The position numbers and the translations under genes are program-made. Of a DNA stretch of 39,939 nucleotides, positions 1 through 7,463 are shown one piece after another (the stretch's first letter is position 1; the number at the start of each line of letters is the position of its first letter). The notes beneath the pieces are model-generated. The model saw nothing but the letters and a program-made list of their open reading frames with translations, did no database searches and was not told where the DNA came from. This DNA comes from a virus: the IMG/VR virus record IMGVR_UViG_3300035698_010463, positions 1-39,939 of that record; one strand, 5' to 3'.

Positions 1-161
1 ATTGGTTTGGTTAAGATGTAGGGATTGGTTTGGTTAAGATGTAGGGATTGGTTTGGTTAAGATGTAGGGATTGGTTTGGTTAAGATGTAGGGATTGGTTT
101 GGTTAAGATGTAAGGATTGGTTTGGTTAAGATGTAGGGATTGGTTTGGTTAAGATGTAAGG
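1..161. repeat. Seven tandem copies of a 23-bp repeat
   Basis: Seven head-to-tail copies of a 23-bp unit begin at 1, 24, 47, 70, 93, 116 and 139. The unit opens ATTGGTTTGG and ends GATGTAGGG. Copies 5 and 7 carry one G-to-A change (GTAAGG instead of GTAGGG) and the others are identical. The array starts at the first base, so its true length is unknown. The unit length is not a multiple of three and stops occur in the frames checked, so it is not a peptide repeat. It could be an iteron array, a terminal repeat or an assembly artefact at a contig end. Confidence 0.95.
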
Positions 162-260
162 TCTGAGTCAGGAAGTGATACAGGTTCTGGGAATGGTTCA
201 GGGTGAAATTGGGGTATAATGCTGTTAAGCTACTAGTGTATAGCAGTTATAGTCTAACAT

Positions 261-311
261 GCTGTTAGTATAAGTCTATAGCTACTATTTCAATAGACTT
301 ATACTAACAGC
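261..311. repeat. Perfect 19-bp inverted repeat
   Basis: The arm GCTGTTAGTATAAGTCTAT (261-279) is repeated exactly in inverse orientation at 293-311, around a 13-nt loop. No T-tract follows on either strand, so this is not a standard intrinsic terminator. Candidates are a protein-binding palindrome, a cruciform or replication element, or a structured RNA. Confidence 0.9.
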
Positions 312-339
312 TAAAATAAGCTATATATGTTAATATTAG

Positions 340-384
340 TTAACACTTTTTTAACACTTTGTTAATAGCTATAAAAAGTGTTAA
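340..384. repeat. TTAACACTTT direct and inverted repeats
   Basis: TTAACACTTT occurs twice in direct orientation (340-349 and 351-360) and once inverted (375-384). The outer pair extends to a 12-bp match (340-351 with 373-384). The spacing resembles iterons or operators. Confidence 0.75.
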
Positions 385-712
385 AAAATAACATGCTAAG
401 TATAGAAAAAGACTTTGTTTTTAAAAAACTTGTGTTATTTGTATGAAAATAGTAGTTAACAGTAAATATGTAAGTTATTGAAAAGGCTTTACTTTTAAAA
501 ATAAATTTGCAAATAAAATATAATAGACTATACTTTATTATAAATACTAAATATTAACTAATATGAAAGCGACACAGTCTAGCGAAAATAAGACACACAG
601 CAAGTTTAAGGCGTAGTTTAATATACAGCTATTACTACACAACAAAGTAGCTTGCAAAGCAGCTTAAAAGCTTATTTAAGCTGTCTGTGCGCTGTATAGA
701 AAGTAGTACATT

Positions 713-1231
713 ATGTTAAAAACAACTACAACCACAACTACACAGAAAACAATTAGTAATAATGTAAATGAGCTGTATACCGCTTGTCTTGGCAGTGAAG
801 TAAATAATGAAGTTAATATTGTTAATTTTAATAAGCTGTCTTCATACTGTAAAAAGCATAAGGTGAACTTAATAGATATTATTGAAAGCAGAAAAATTTG
901 TAAGGCTATATATAATACAATTTGTTATGCGAAAATAAGCCGTATTGAAAATAAATATATGCAAGCTGAAGAAGTTGAAAAAACGAAAGCAGAAAAATTT
1001 TCGAAAATAGCCAAAACTTTTGAAAAGACCTCAAGGCGCCATATTACGTTAAAATGTTTTTCAGCTAAAAATTGTACTAAGTCCGAAATATTAGAAATAC
1101 TTGACTTGTATGCAGATAGTAAATATTTCAGTTTAAGAAAAGCAAATAAAAAATGTATTGACAGCTGTTTATGTCAAAACAGTAAACTGTTCAAACTTAA
1201 TGAAGCTAACATAATTGTTGCCGTTAAATAA
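713..1231 (+). CDS. Hypothetical basic protein, 172 aa
   Basis: I do not recognise this protein. It is Lys- and Asn-rich and opens with seven consecutive Thr after MLK. Around residues 83-110 there is a charged, probably helical stretch. Cys residues are scattered through the C-terminal half (KCFSAKNC, KCIDSCLC) but in no standard zinc-finger spacing. The ATG at 713 has only a weak GAAAG at 700-704 as a ribosome binding site, unlike the AAGGAG sites elsewhere. Codon choice is more A-rich than in the late genes and the gene is isolated between two non-coding stretches. It may belong to a different functional module, such as early or replication-associated genes. The continuous frame supports coding; its function is unknown. 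Confidence 0.55.
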   Translation: MLKTTTTTTTQKTISNNVNELYTACLGSEVNNEVNIVNFNKLSSYCKKHKVNLIDIIESRKICKAIYNTICYAKISRIENKYMQAEEVEKTKAEKFSKIAKTFEKTSRRHITLKCFSAKNCTKSEILEILDLYADSKYFSLRKANKKCIDSCLCQNSKLFKLNEANIIVAVK

Positions 1232-1605
1232 ATTAAATTTATTTACAGTTTACAGACAGTTTAAATAAACTTTTAAGCTATAGCAGATGAAATAAATTGA
1301 CGTATGCCTACTTTTTTCTTAAGCCAAAAAAATTTAAAAAGTGGTGGAGAGTCCGCCACAATAAGTGAGCCGTTGAACGGAACGATTGTTGTTTCGGATC
1401 AACTAAGATTACATTAAAGATCAGCAAGTCCTATCCCAATCCTCCCAATAAATCCACCTGTTTTACAATCCAAAAAAGTTAAACGAGTATTAAAGATTAA
1501 TGCCGATCATATATCCGAGATTTGGTGAGCCCGCATTCTGTGCTATATGCAACCTGTTTATATTGTATTTATGGCTAGTAATATTAAAATAAAGTATAAA
1601 AAGGC
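1232..1605. other. Non-coding gap upstream of the packaging block
   Basis: This is about 370 bp without a credible gene. A weak AT-only inverted repeat (TTTATTTA at 1238-1245, TAAATAAA at 1262-1269) follows the preceding gene. A strong GC hairpin lies at 1341-1359. A 37-codon open stretch near 1370-1490 has no start codon or ribosome binding site. The gap ends at the promoter at 1606-1633. A small RNA could be encoded here, but nothing identifies a family. Confidence 0.5.
1326..1359 (-). terminator. Possible intrinsic terminator on the - strand
   Basis: GTGGTGGA (1341-1348) pairs with TCCGCCAC (1352-1359), with one G-U pair, around a GAG loop. On the + strand no T-run follows. On the - strand the stem is followed by TTTTTAAATTTTTTT (complement of 1326-1340), the arrangement of a rho-independent terminator for leftward transcription. 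No leftward gene is visible, so it may end an antisense or small RNA, or belong to a structured RNA. Confidence 0.45.
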
Positions 1606-1633
1606 TTGACATACACCGTAGATATGCTATTAT
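1606..1633 (+). promoter_or_regulatory. Sigma70-type promoter for the packaging block
   Basis: The -35 TTGACA (1606-1611) and the extended -10 TGCTATTAT (TG at 1625-1626, hexamer TATTAT at 1628-1633) are separated by 16 bp. It is the last element before the rightward late genes. Its flanks, AAAAAGGC before the -35 and ATGCTA at the -10, match the promoter at 5389-5417, which suggests a shared promoter type. Confidence 0.75.
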
Positions 1634-1667
1634 GTATATACCAACAATCAAGAACGGGGGAACTATT

Positions 1668-1856
1668 ATGGATAGGTACTATGAGGAGGGACAGAAAGTG
1701 TTAGCAGGTATTAATACGGACATAAGGTGTACAGAATGCGGTTCCACGATGTTATACAGCCTGGAAGAAACTATTGATCCTAACGAACTTTTGTTTAGAT
1801 GTCCTTGTTGTAATACTACCAAGATGTTGTCTGTAATGGAAGGAGAAATAGTGTAA
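1668..1856 (+). CDS. Small zinc-ribbon protein, 62 aa
   Basis: The protein has two Cys pairs, C21-TE-C24 and C45-PC-C48, separated by 20 residues. This is the classic Cys4 zinc-ribbon layout of nucleic-acid-binding or translation-associated phage proteins. An upstream in-frame ATG at 1632 lies inside the -10 element of the promoter and cannot be on the transcript. The ATG at 1668 has GGGGG (1656-1660) at good distance and is preferred. It is the first gene of the packaging block, and its stop overlaps the next ATG (TAATG). Zinc binding is inferred from the cysteine pattern. A regulatory or terminase-accessory role is possible but unproven. Confidence 0.7.
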   Translation: MDRYYEEGQKVLAGINTDIRCTECGSTMLYSLEETIDPNELLFRCPCCNTTKMLSVMEGEIV

Positions 1857-1927
1857 TGGCTGAGATCATATGTTTGGAGACTAGAGGAGAAGAGTTGTGG
1901 GTAGAGAAACTGAGAAAAATTCTTTAA
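1856..1927 (+). CDS. Possible 23-aa leader peptide
   Basis: An ATG overlapping the preceding stop (TAATG, 1854-1858) opens a 23-codon frame that ends inside the next gene. It encloses the ribosome binding site and start of the downstream gene, so it could couple translation of the zinc-ribbon gene to the terminase candidate. Length and context are the only support. Confidence 0.25.
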   Translation: MAEIICLETRGEELWVEKLRKIL

Positions 1928-2523
1928 AACCTACCAAGGGGAATTTTAGAGGGTATAAGTGGATCATATTCGATGCGGCTCCAGAATGTCAGGGGGAAGC
2001 TTGTGCGATATTCAATCAGTGTCCTTATGCTAATGTAGGGAAATGTACCGTGGAGACTAAGTATTGTTCTGCTGTGTTCGATACTATTATTGAGGATATT
2101 GGAGAGAAGCTCAGTCAGAAGTTATTGAACAAGATATCTCTCCATCTGATGCCTTTGTTTGGGCAGTTAGTCAAGTTTAAGAAGATTGAACTTTCAGTAT
2201 CAGATCCTGTCATCGTAATGGCGAACGGACGTATCCTGATGCATCCTATATATGAAGAGATACGAAAAGTAATATCGTCTATAGAACGTACTCAGAGAAG
2301 TATGGGTATAGACGGTGAGTATATGGAAGTAAAAGAGATGTGGAGAGGTAGAGGAGACGGAGCAACTTTGTTACCTGATGAAGGACCTCCTGTTCACGGG
2401 GATGCAAACTGGGTTACTCAGATGTCCGAAATGGAGAAAGAAGAAGTAAAGAGGGAGATATTCCCTGATGGACAGAGAAGTAATGCTAAGAGAAGGAGAC
2501 TGGTCGATGATGAAGATAGATAA
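1897..2523 (+). CDS. Candidate terminase small subunit with Cys-rich N-terminus, 208 aa
   Basis: The GTG start at 1897 has AGAGGAGA (1883-1890) upstream. Residues about 30-60 carry five cysteines in a region rich in PECQGEAC- and CPYANVGKC-type spacing, suggesting a bound metal or Fe-S cluster. The middle section (around residues 110-135) reads GRILMHPIYEEIRK, then a helical stretch ending in SMGI. This resembles the conserved helical core of P27-type small terminase subunits, which recognise the packaging site. The C-terminus is basic and charged. Position supports the call: two genes before TerL in the same block. The Cys-rich extension is not usual for small terminases. The alternative is an unrelated regulatory protein. 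Confidence 0.45.
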   Translation: MGRETEKNSLKPTKGNFRGYKWIIFDAAPECQGEACAIFNQCPYANVGKCTVETKYCSAVFDTIIEDIGEKLSQKLLNKISLHLMPLFGQLVKFKKIELSVSDPVIVMANGRILMHPIYEEIRKVISSIERTQRSMGIDGEYMEVKEMWRGRGDGATLLPDEGPPVHGDANWVTQMSEMEKEEVKREIFPDGQRSNAKRRRLVDDEDR

Positions 2524-2989
2524 TATGCCTGTGGTGTGTCCTTTGCCTATATGTACTGAAGATGCTAGATATTGGAAAGCTTTGTATATCTGGTTATTTA
2601 CTACTCGAAGATGGGTATTGGAAGAGGATTGGGAGTATAAGCTGAACAGCTGGGTATCTATATACATTCCTAAAGGATTTATATTTGACGGAGCCTCTGT
2701 ACCTCGTATATTCTGGTTCTTGTTTTCTCCGATAGGGATATTATTTATCCCTGGGCTAGTACATGATTTTGCTTATAAGTATACATATGTATATTTGAAG
2801 ATAGGTATTAAAGGTAAGTTAGTAGAGCATAGAGGAGAAAGTAGAGATTATTGGGATAGGATATTTAAAACGATAGCTATAAGAGTGAATGGTTTTAAAT
2901 TAATCAACCAGGCGGCTTATCTAGTATTGAAAGGCTTTGGATGGGTAGCTTGGAACAATCACAGGAGGAATGATGATGTGGAAGCTTAG
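2507..2989 (+). CDS. DUF1353-family protein, 160 aa
   Basis: The central motif IPKGFIFDGASVPRIFW followed by GLVHDFAYK is the signature of the DUF1353 family (Pfam PF07087), common in phage genomes and of unknown function. The conserved Asp and the His-Asp pair may form a catalytic or metal site. The longest frame begins at 2468. The ATG at 2507 is preferred because AAGGAG (2493-2498) lies 8 nt upstream, and this reduces the overlap with the preceding gene to 17 bp. Aromatic hydrophobic stretches flank the motif, but no clear signal peptide is present. The family assignment is confident and the role in the phage is not known. Confidence 0.75.
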   Translation: MMKIDNMPVVCPLPICTEDARYWKALYIWLFTTRRWVLEEDWEYKLNSWVSIYIPKGFIFDGASVPRIFWFLFSPIGILFIPGLVHDFAYKYTYVYLKIGIKGKLVEHRGESRDYWDRIFKTIAIRVNGFKLINQAAYLVLKGFGWVAWNNHRRNDDVEA

Positions 2990-3500
2990 AGATATATTTA
3001 AGAGTCTAGGAATTACCTGGATGGAGACTGCAGATGATGGAGATAAGCCTATATTGCATGAAGGTATAATTACACAATTTGATAATAAGAAGGGGGCAGT
3101 GACAGCTACATCCGCCTATACAGGAGACTTAGAAGATCTCCAAGATGTTTACTCAGCAGTAGCTCCAACTCTAAGTATTAAATCTTGTACTAATTGTGAT
3201 AACTTTACAGAAGAAAGTTTAGATAAGAGAACTAGGCCTCCTATCTGTCAGGAATGTTGGGCATCTGATGAAAAATATGTAGCTGGAGGTATTAATGGAG
3301 GCAGGTATAATTATCCTTCTAAAAGTAAACACATATGGGAGGATCCAAAAACAGAACCACATTATGATTGGTTGATGTTTAGAGGTAACTGCCCTGCGAA
3401 AAATAACGATTATGAAGAGCATTATACTACCTGTTTTATAAATAAGAAACCCTGCCGTATAGAAAACTGTACTCTGTCATATTGGTCAAGCAATGCGTAA
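2976..3500 (+). CDS. Cys-rich hypothetical protein, 174 aa
   Basis: Three in-frame ATGs lie at 2970, 2973 and 2976. The last is chosen because AGGAGG (2963-2968) sits 7 nt before it. The middle of the protein has CTNC, then about 20 residues later ICQECW, a plausible Cys4 zinc ribbon. The C-terminal part has further cysteines (GNCPAK, TTCFINKKPC, ENC). It is the last gene before TerL and overlaps the DUF1353 gene by 14 bp, so the two are translated from one message. I do not recognise a family. A DNA- or RNA-binding accessory to packaging is a guess from the cysteine pattern and location. Confidence 0.55.
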   Translation: MWKLRDIFKSLGITWMETADDGDKPILHEGIITQFDNKKGAVTATSAYTGDLEDLQDVYSAVAPTLSIKSCTNCDNFTEESLDKRTRPPICQECWASDEKYVAGGINGGRYNYPSKSKHIWEDPKTEPHYDWLMFRGNCPAKNNDYEEHYTTCFINKKPCRIENCTLSYWSSNA

Positions 3501-3574
3501 TATAACTTGTATGCACTACAGCATATTAATAAAGAATTCAGCATTTATCAGCCTTCTATTTGTATAGGATTTAT

Positions 3575-5371
3575 ATGTCAACACTAAAAGACTACAGAAA
3601 CGGCGGAGAAGGCTTTGCTCTTTGGGCGGAAGAAAATTGTAGGATTCCTGTCTACCCTGAAGGCTCTTCGATACCGCAGTGGTTCCTTATAGGCGGATTA
3701 CCTAAAGAATACTTAACTATATGGGAAGGTCAAAAAGAAGTATGTAAAGAAGCTCTCAGAATGGAAAACGGGAGATTTGTTCATACATTAATAGTATTAT
3801 GTTGGCCTCGTGGGGAAGGTAAATCTCTCCTTGTTTGTCTTATACAGCTTTGGAAATTTTTTTGTTGGCCTAAACAAAAGATAACTCTTGGAGCTAATTC
3901 AAAAGATCAGACTAAATTTGTACATTTTGATATTATGAAGGATATTATCAATAATAGTAGGAAGTTGATAAATATAGTAGGTACAAAAAATGTACAGGAT
4001 AGAATAATTAGACTTCTAGATGCGAATGGAAATATCACATCTACACTCCAGCCTATTTCAACTGCTTCAGGTATTGTTTCTAATATTACAGGCTATACAT
4101 TCTCAGAGTTTTTCGATATGAAGAATCCTAAGTTTTATGTACAGCTTGACGGATCTGTTAGAAATATACCCAATGCTCTCGGATTAATTGACTCCACAGT
4201 TTCAGATAAAACTCACCAACTATATAAATTGTTTGAAGTATACAGAGATAAACTGGATCCTACTGTATTTTTTAGCTATCGTTCCAGTCAATTAGGGGTT
4301 GTTGCAGATTATTGGAATCCTCATATGACTGAAAAACAGCTGAATGCTTATCGAGTTAGATGGGTTTTAGGAGATTTTGAGAGATATTTTTTAAATATTT
4401 GGGAAGCTGGAGCAAGAAAGATATTCACTCCTGAAATGATTGAAGCTACTAAGTATCTGGGAGCTAATGGTTCCTATAATAATATCGATGCTATGAAACA
4501 GTATATAAATAGGAAGATAAAGATAAAACAGCAGTATCAAGATGCTAAAGATAAAAATGTAGAATTTAAAGATCCTGGTGTAGTTTTAGACGATATTGAA
4601 AATTCTTTAATACCTGTAGAATCTATGTATTCTTTTGGTAACTTATCTACAGGCGTTCAGATGTGTTCTGGTGTCGATTTAGAAAGATTAGGAAAAGCTT
4701 TCGATACAGGATGGATAATTACGGCTGGGTTTGACCGTTCTGACCCTATGAAAACGGAACCTCTTGCAAGAACAATCTTTACCGTAGTTGCAAAAGGCTT
4801 GATAGGTTCATTATCTAAACCTTTTATGGGTTTAGAGGCTAATTATGTGCCTAAATATATATATTTCCTAATAAATATCCAACATTTGACAAATAACTCG
4901 TTGGAAGAGATGAAAAGATTGATTACTGAGGCTGATAAAGAATACGATGGATTAGATAAGATAACTGCTGAAAGTTGGGGAATGTTTGATCTAGACCCCT
5001 GGTGTCAAGCTAATGACATAGAATTCGAAGTAGTTCATCCAGGATATGAAAAACAGAAGGCCGCTTTTTCAGAGCTATTTGTACTATATAGAGATTATTG
5101 TCTAAAAACTCCTCAAGTTCCTATTGCAGGATATAAGACTAGAGACGTATTGGAAGAGGAAGCATTAGCATTTGACCACGATATTGTAAAGAGATGGTTC
5201 GGAAGTAACGAGAAATTTCAAAAAGGGGGTATTCAGGATGACTGTATTTATAGTTTAGGCTGGAATATCTGGGGTAGTAGAACATTAGGTCCTGAAAAGC
5301 TAAGATTAAGAAAATCTAATTTTGAATTTGGAGAAATGTTGGTAGCAGAAGGAAATTTAGGCAATTATTAA
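3575..5371 (+). CDS. Terminase large subunit (TerL), 598 aa
   Basis: This is the ATPase-nuclease motor that packages DNA into the prohead. The N-terminal ATPase domain has the Walker A motif WPRGEGKS at residues 77-84. The C-terminal RNase H-like nuclease domain is marked by an acidic residue in GFDRSD (D387), a candidate acid in ITAESWG (E466) and the terminal pair QDDC (D555, D556) before LGWNIWG. An in-frame TTG exists at 3560, but the ATG at 3575 has AGGA (3565-3568) at proper spacing. The length is normal for the family. It directly precedes the portal gene, with only a promoter region between them. I could not identify a canonical Walker B segment with certainty. Confidence 0.9.
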   Translation: MSTLKDYRNGGEGFALWAEENCRIPVYPEGSSIPQWFLIGGLPKEYLTIWEGQKEVCKEALRMENGRFVHTLIVLCWPRGEGKSLLVCLIQLWKFFCWPKQKITLGANSKDQTKFVHFDIMKDIINNSRKLINIVGTKNVQDRIIRLLDANGNITSTLQPISTASGIVSNITGYTFSEFFDMKNPKFYVQLDGSVRNIPNALGLIDSTVSDKTHQLYKLFEVYRDKLDPTVFFSYRSSQLGVVADYWNPHMTEKQLNAYRVRWVLGDFERYFLNIWEAGARKIFTPEMIEATKYLGANGSYNNIDAMKQYINRKIKIKQQYQDAKDKNVEFKDPGVVLDDIENSLIPVESMYSFGNLSTGVQMCSGVDLERLGKAFDTGWIITAGFDRSDPMKTEPLARTIFTVVAKGLIGSLSKPFMGLEANYVPKYIYFLINIQHLTNNSLEEMKRLITEADKEYDGLDKITAESWGMFDLDPWCQANDIEFEVVHPGYEKQKAAFSELFVLYRDYCLKTPQVPIAGYKTRDVLEEEALAFDHDIVKRWFGSNEKFQKGGIQDDCIYSLGWNIWGSRTLGPEKLRLRKSNFEFGEMLVAEGNLGNY

Positions 5372-5388
5372 AAAAGATTAAAAAAGGC

Positions 5389-5417
5389 TTGACATATATT
5401 AATTAAAATGCTAAAGA
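5389..5417 (+). promoter_or_regulatory. Promoter upstream of the portal gene
   Basis: TTGACA (5389-5394), a 17-bp spacer and TAAAGA (5412-5417) with an upstream TG at 5409-5410 form an extended -10 promoter. It sits in the 75-bp gap between terL and portal. Its AAAAAGGC flank and ATGCTA core match the promoter at 1606-1633. It could raise head-gene expression above that of packaging genes. Confidence 0.6.
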
Positions 5418-5446
5418 ATAAGTAACCATTTGGAGGTATATAAAAT

Positions 5447-7048
5447 TTGAAAGAAAAAAACGAATTAGATACACAATTTTTAGCGGAATTAGAAAAAATT
5501 CCGGATGAAGTTTTATCTAAAATTCAGTTTTCTATGCCTTGGCAAGATGGTGGATCTTCAAATGCTACGGATGAAGATGGTTTTCCTGTTGTAGCAGGAA
5601 GTAAGACAGATACTCCGAATACTCGCCTAGCTCTCCAGGAGGAGTGCTGGAGAAAGTTTAATCAAGATCCTTTCTTAAATACGTCTGTTCGAGGTCAAGT
5701 TGGTCGAAAGGCCGGCTGGGGCTTTGAAACTACTTCGGAAAATTGGGAAATACAAGAGAAAATAGATGAAATAGAGCTCGACCCAAGAAATAGACTATAT
5801 ACTTTTTGGCCCAAGTTTATTGGAAGATATGATATAGAAGGAGAGTTATTTTTACTGCTTACTCCTCATTTAGACGGTTTTGTTGAAGTAGACTTTATAG
5901 ATCCAGGAACTATTGTAGAGGGTGGAGATGATGGGTCTGGTATTATTTTTCATCCTAATAAATCTACAATGCCTCTATTTTATAATGTAAAGATAAGCGG
6001 TAATTCGAGAATACAAGCACCTTCTATATTTATAGCAAGATACCCCGAGTTAGTAAGTTCAGTTTATTCACATATAGATTACTCCAGAGGAGACCAACAG
6101 ACTTGTAGGAATAGAAAAGGAGGGTATAAAGCATTTGGCGGTTATTCCAAGTTTATAGTAGCTTGTGATAAAGGATTTATTACTAAAAGAGCCGTCTCCT
6201 ACCTAAGAACAACTCTCCAATGGTTGAATCATTATGAAAACCTTAAAAAATATGAAATAGACCATAAAAAATCTTCAGGTTCCTACCTCTGGACTTTTAG
6301 CTTTAAGGAGCTCAAAGATTTTAGGTTGTGGCTGTCTCTTACAGACGAACAGAAGAAAAAGACAGGCATACTTGCTAAAAAGACTCCAGGTTCTTCCCTT
6401 GTACTTCCCCCAGGAATGGACGCTCAAGTAATAAATCCTAATCTTCCTACTTTATCTGGTGAAGATCACGATATCAAAGAGTTAGTGGCCGCAGGTGTAA
6501 ATGAAGCATCTGATATTATGACAGGTACATCTAAAGGTACTTATGCCTCAGTAAAAGAAACTAGAGGTCCAATGTCAGATAGAACTGCTGACGATGTAGC
6601 TTATCACAAACGATTTCTTGTACATGATTTTTGGAGTAGTGTATTTTTCTTAGCAGGAAAGATATCAGATTTTCCAGAAACTTTTGCTGTTGAGATAGCT
6701 ACTCATTTTGAGAACAAGAAAGTAAAGAAAAAGAAAGTTAAAAGAACGCCTGAAAGACTGATAGATATTTCCTTCCCTGTTTCTGAAACATTAGATCTTG
6801 AAGCTAAGGCTAGGGCATTATTGGGAGTAAAACATGGACCTATGGCAGAACAACTCGGTATACCTAATTCTAGACTTTCTGAAATACTAGGATTAGCAGG
6901 ATACGGACGATATAGACTAGAAAAGGCACTTGAAGATGAGAAATATCCTGAATTAGAGTATAATGTGGATGCCGAGGCCATACAGGAAAGTAAAATTGAG
7001 CCTTCAAAAGAAGTTCGACAGAAATCAAAAGAAAAGGAGAAAAAGTAA
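5447..7048 (+). CDS. Portal protein, 533 aa
   Basis: The portal is the dodecameric ring at the capsid vertex through which DNA passes. The call rests on position (directly after TerL and before the protease), on length, and on portal-like features. These are an N-terminal region describing a non-wing fold (VRGQVGRKAGWGFET), a central segment with LYTFWPKFIGRYDIEGE typical of phage portals, and a long charged C-terminal helical tail (KKKKVKR, KEKEKK). The start is TTG at 5447 with GGAGG (5432-5436) upstream. No ATG near the N-terminus fits better. The stop overlaps the next start as TAATG. Confidence 0.8.
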   Translation: MKEKNELDTQFLAELEKIPDEVLSKIQFSMPWQDGGSSNATDEDGFPVVAGSKTDTPNTRLALQEECWRKFNQDPFLNTSVRGQVGRKAGWGFETTSENWEIQEKIDEIELDPRNRLYTFWPKFIGRYDIEGELFLLLTPHLDGFVEVDFIDPGTIVEGGDDGSGIIFHPNKSTMPLFYNVKISGNSRIQAPSIFIARYPELVSSVYSHIDYSRGDQQTCRNRKGGYKAFGGYSKFIVACDKGFITKRAVSYLRTTLQWLNHYENLKKYEIDHKKSSGSYLWTFSFKELKDFRLWLSLTDEQKKKTGILAKKTPGSSLVLPPGMDAQVINPNLPTLSGEDHDIKELVAAGVNEASDIMTGTSKGTYASVKETRGPMSDRTADDVAYHKRFLVHDFWSSVFFLAGKISDFPETFAVEIATHFENKKVKKKKVKRTPERLIDISFPVSETLDLEAKARALLGVKHGPMAEQLGIPNSRLSEILGLAGYGRYRLEKALEDEKYPELEYNVDAEAIQESKIEPSKEVRQKSKEKEKK

Positions 7049-7455
7049 TGCCTACATATGATTATTCAGGAGAGGTTACAAAAAAGTTCGCTAAGGTGTT
7101 GGTAGCACCCGGTGAAAGATTTGAAGTACCTGACTATTTATCGGATACGGATGTTACTCTTGTTTCAGATTTACCTGCTGTAGATGCTCAAACAGAAGAA
7201 TTTTTTGGAGACGATATTGTAGCTGGTACCGTTTCAGAGGTGACAATTAATCCTAGTTTCCCTAGAGTTACATTAAATAATACTTCAGGCGGAGTTTGTA
7301 GAGTTTATCCTAATGACGATACAGATAAGGCTATAGCTATTGCAGATGACGGAAGTTGGGAATTTGACAATAGAGAACATAAAATAGGTAAGTTAAATTT
7401 ATCCGGTGAAGCTTCTGGTAGAGTAGAGGTCATCGGCGATATGAACACAATATAG
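7048..7455 (+). CDS. Hypothetical structural protein, 135 aa
   Basis: This is a small, acidic, beta-rich protein with no family I can name. It starts at the ATG overlapping the portal stop (TAATG), so its translation is coupled to the portal. Two Ser-Gly-Glu tripeptides occur (YSGEV near the start, LSGEASGR near the end). The C-terminal part (residues 70-130) reads like a compact beta-sandwich with alternating hydrophobic residues. Location between portal and protease suggests a minor head or decoration role, which is inferred only from context. Confidence 0.55.
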   Translation: MPTYDYSGEVTKKFAKVLVAPGERFEVPDYLSDTDVTLVSDLPAVDAQTEEFFGDDIVAGTVSEVTINPSFPRVTLNNTSGGVCRVYPNDDTDKAIAIADDGSWEFDNREHKIGKLNLSGEASGRVEVIGDMNTI

Positions 7456-7463
7456 GGGGTAAC

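Larger units (their letters stand above)
162..712. other. Non-coding AT-rich region with repeats
   Basis: No convincing gene is seen. Bases 162-206 read in one frame as a Gly/Ser-rich peptide tail ending in TGA, possibly the 3' remnant of a gene. The rest holds a perfect inverted repeat (261-311), TTAACACTTT repeats (340-384), a pair of imperfect direct repeats (405-427 and 480-501, both G-AAAA-rich, then CTTT, then TTTTAAAAA) and a 9-bp hairpin at 660-683. Inverted repeats, short direct repeats and AT-rich DNA together resemble an origin or a dense regulatory region, but no replication gene is adjacent to support that. Confidence 0.5.

Noticed and set aside
1238-1269. AT-only inverted repeat as a terminator for the 713 gene
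   Set aside because: Stem is only A-T pairs with a 16-nt loop and little following T-run.
1340-1500. tRNA or tmRNA in the gap before the packaging block
   Set aside because: No cloverleaf, no T-loop GTTCRA motif and no plausible acceptor stem.
1632-1667. Upstream in-frame ATG giving a 74-aa zinc-ribbon protein
   Set aside because: It overlaps the -10 hexamer of the promoter at 1606-1633, so it would not be on the transcript; 1668 is preferred.
3560-3574. TTG start giving a 603-aa TerL
   Set aside because: ATG 3575 has AGGA at correct spacing and TTG 3560 has no ribosome binding site.
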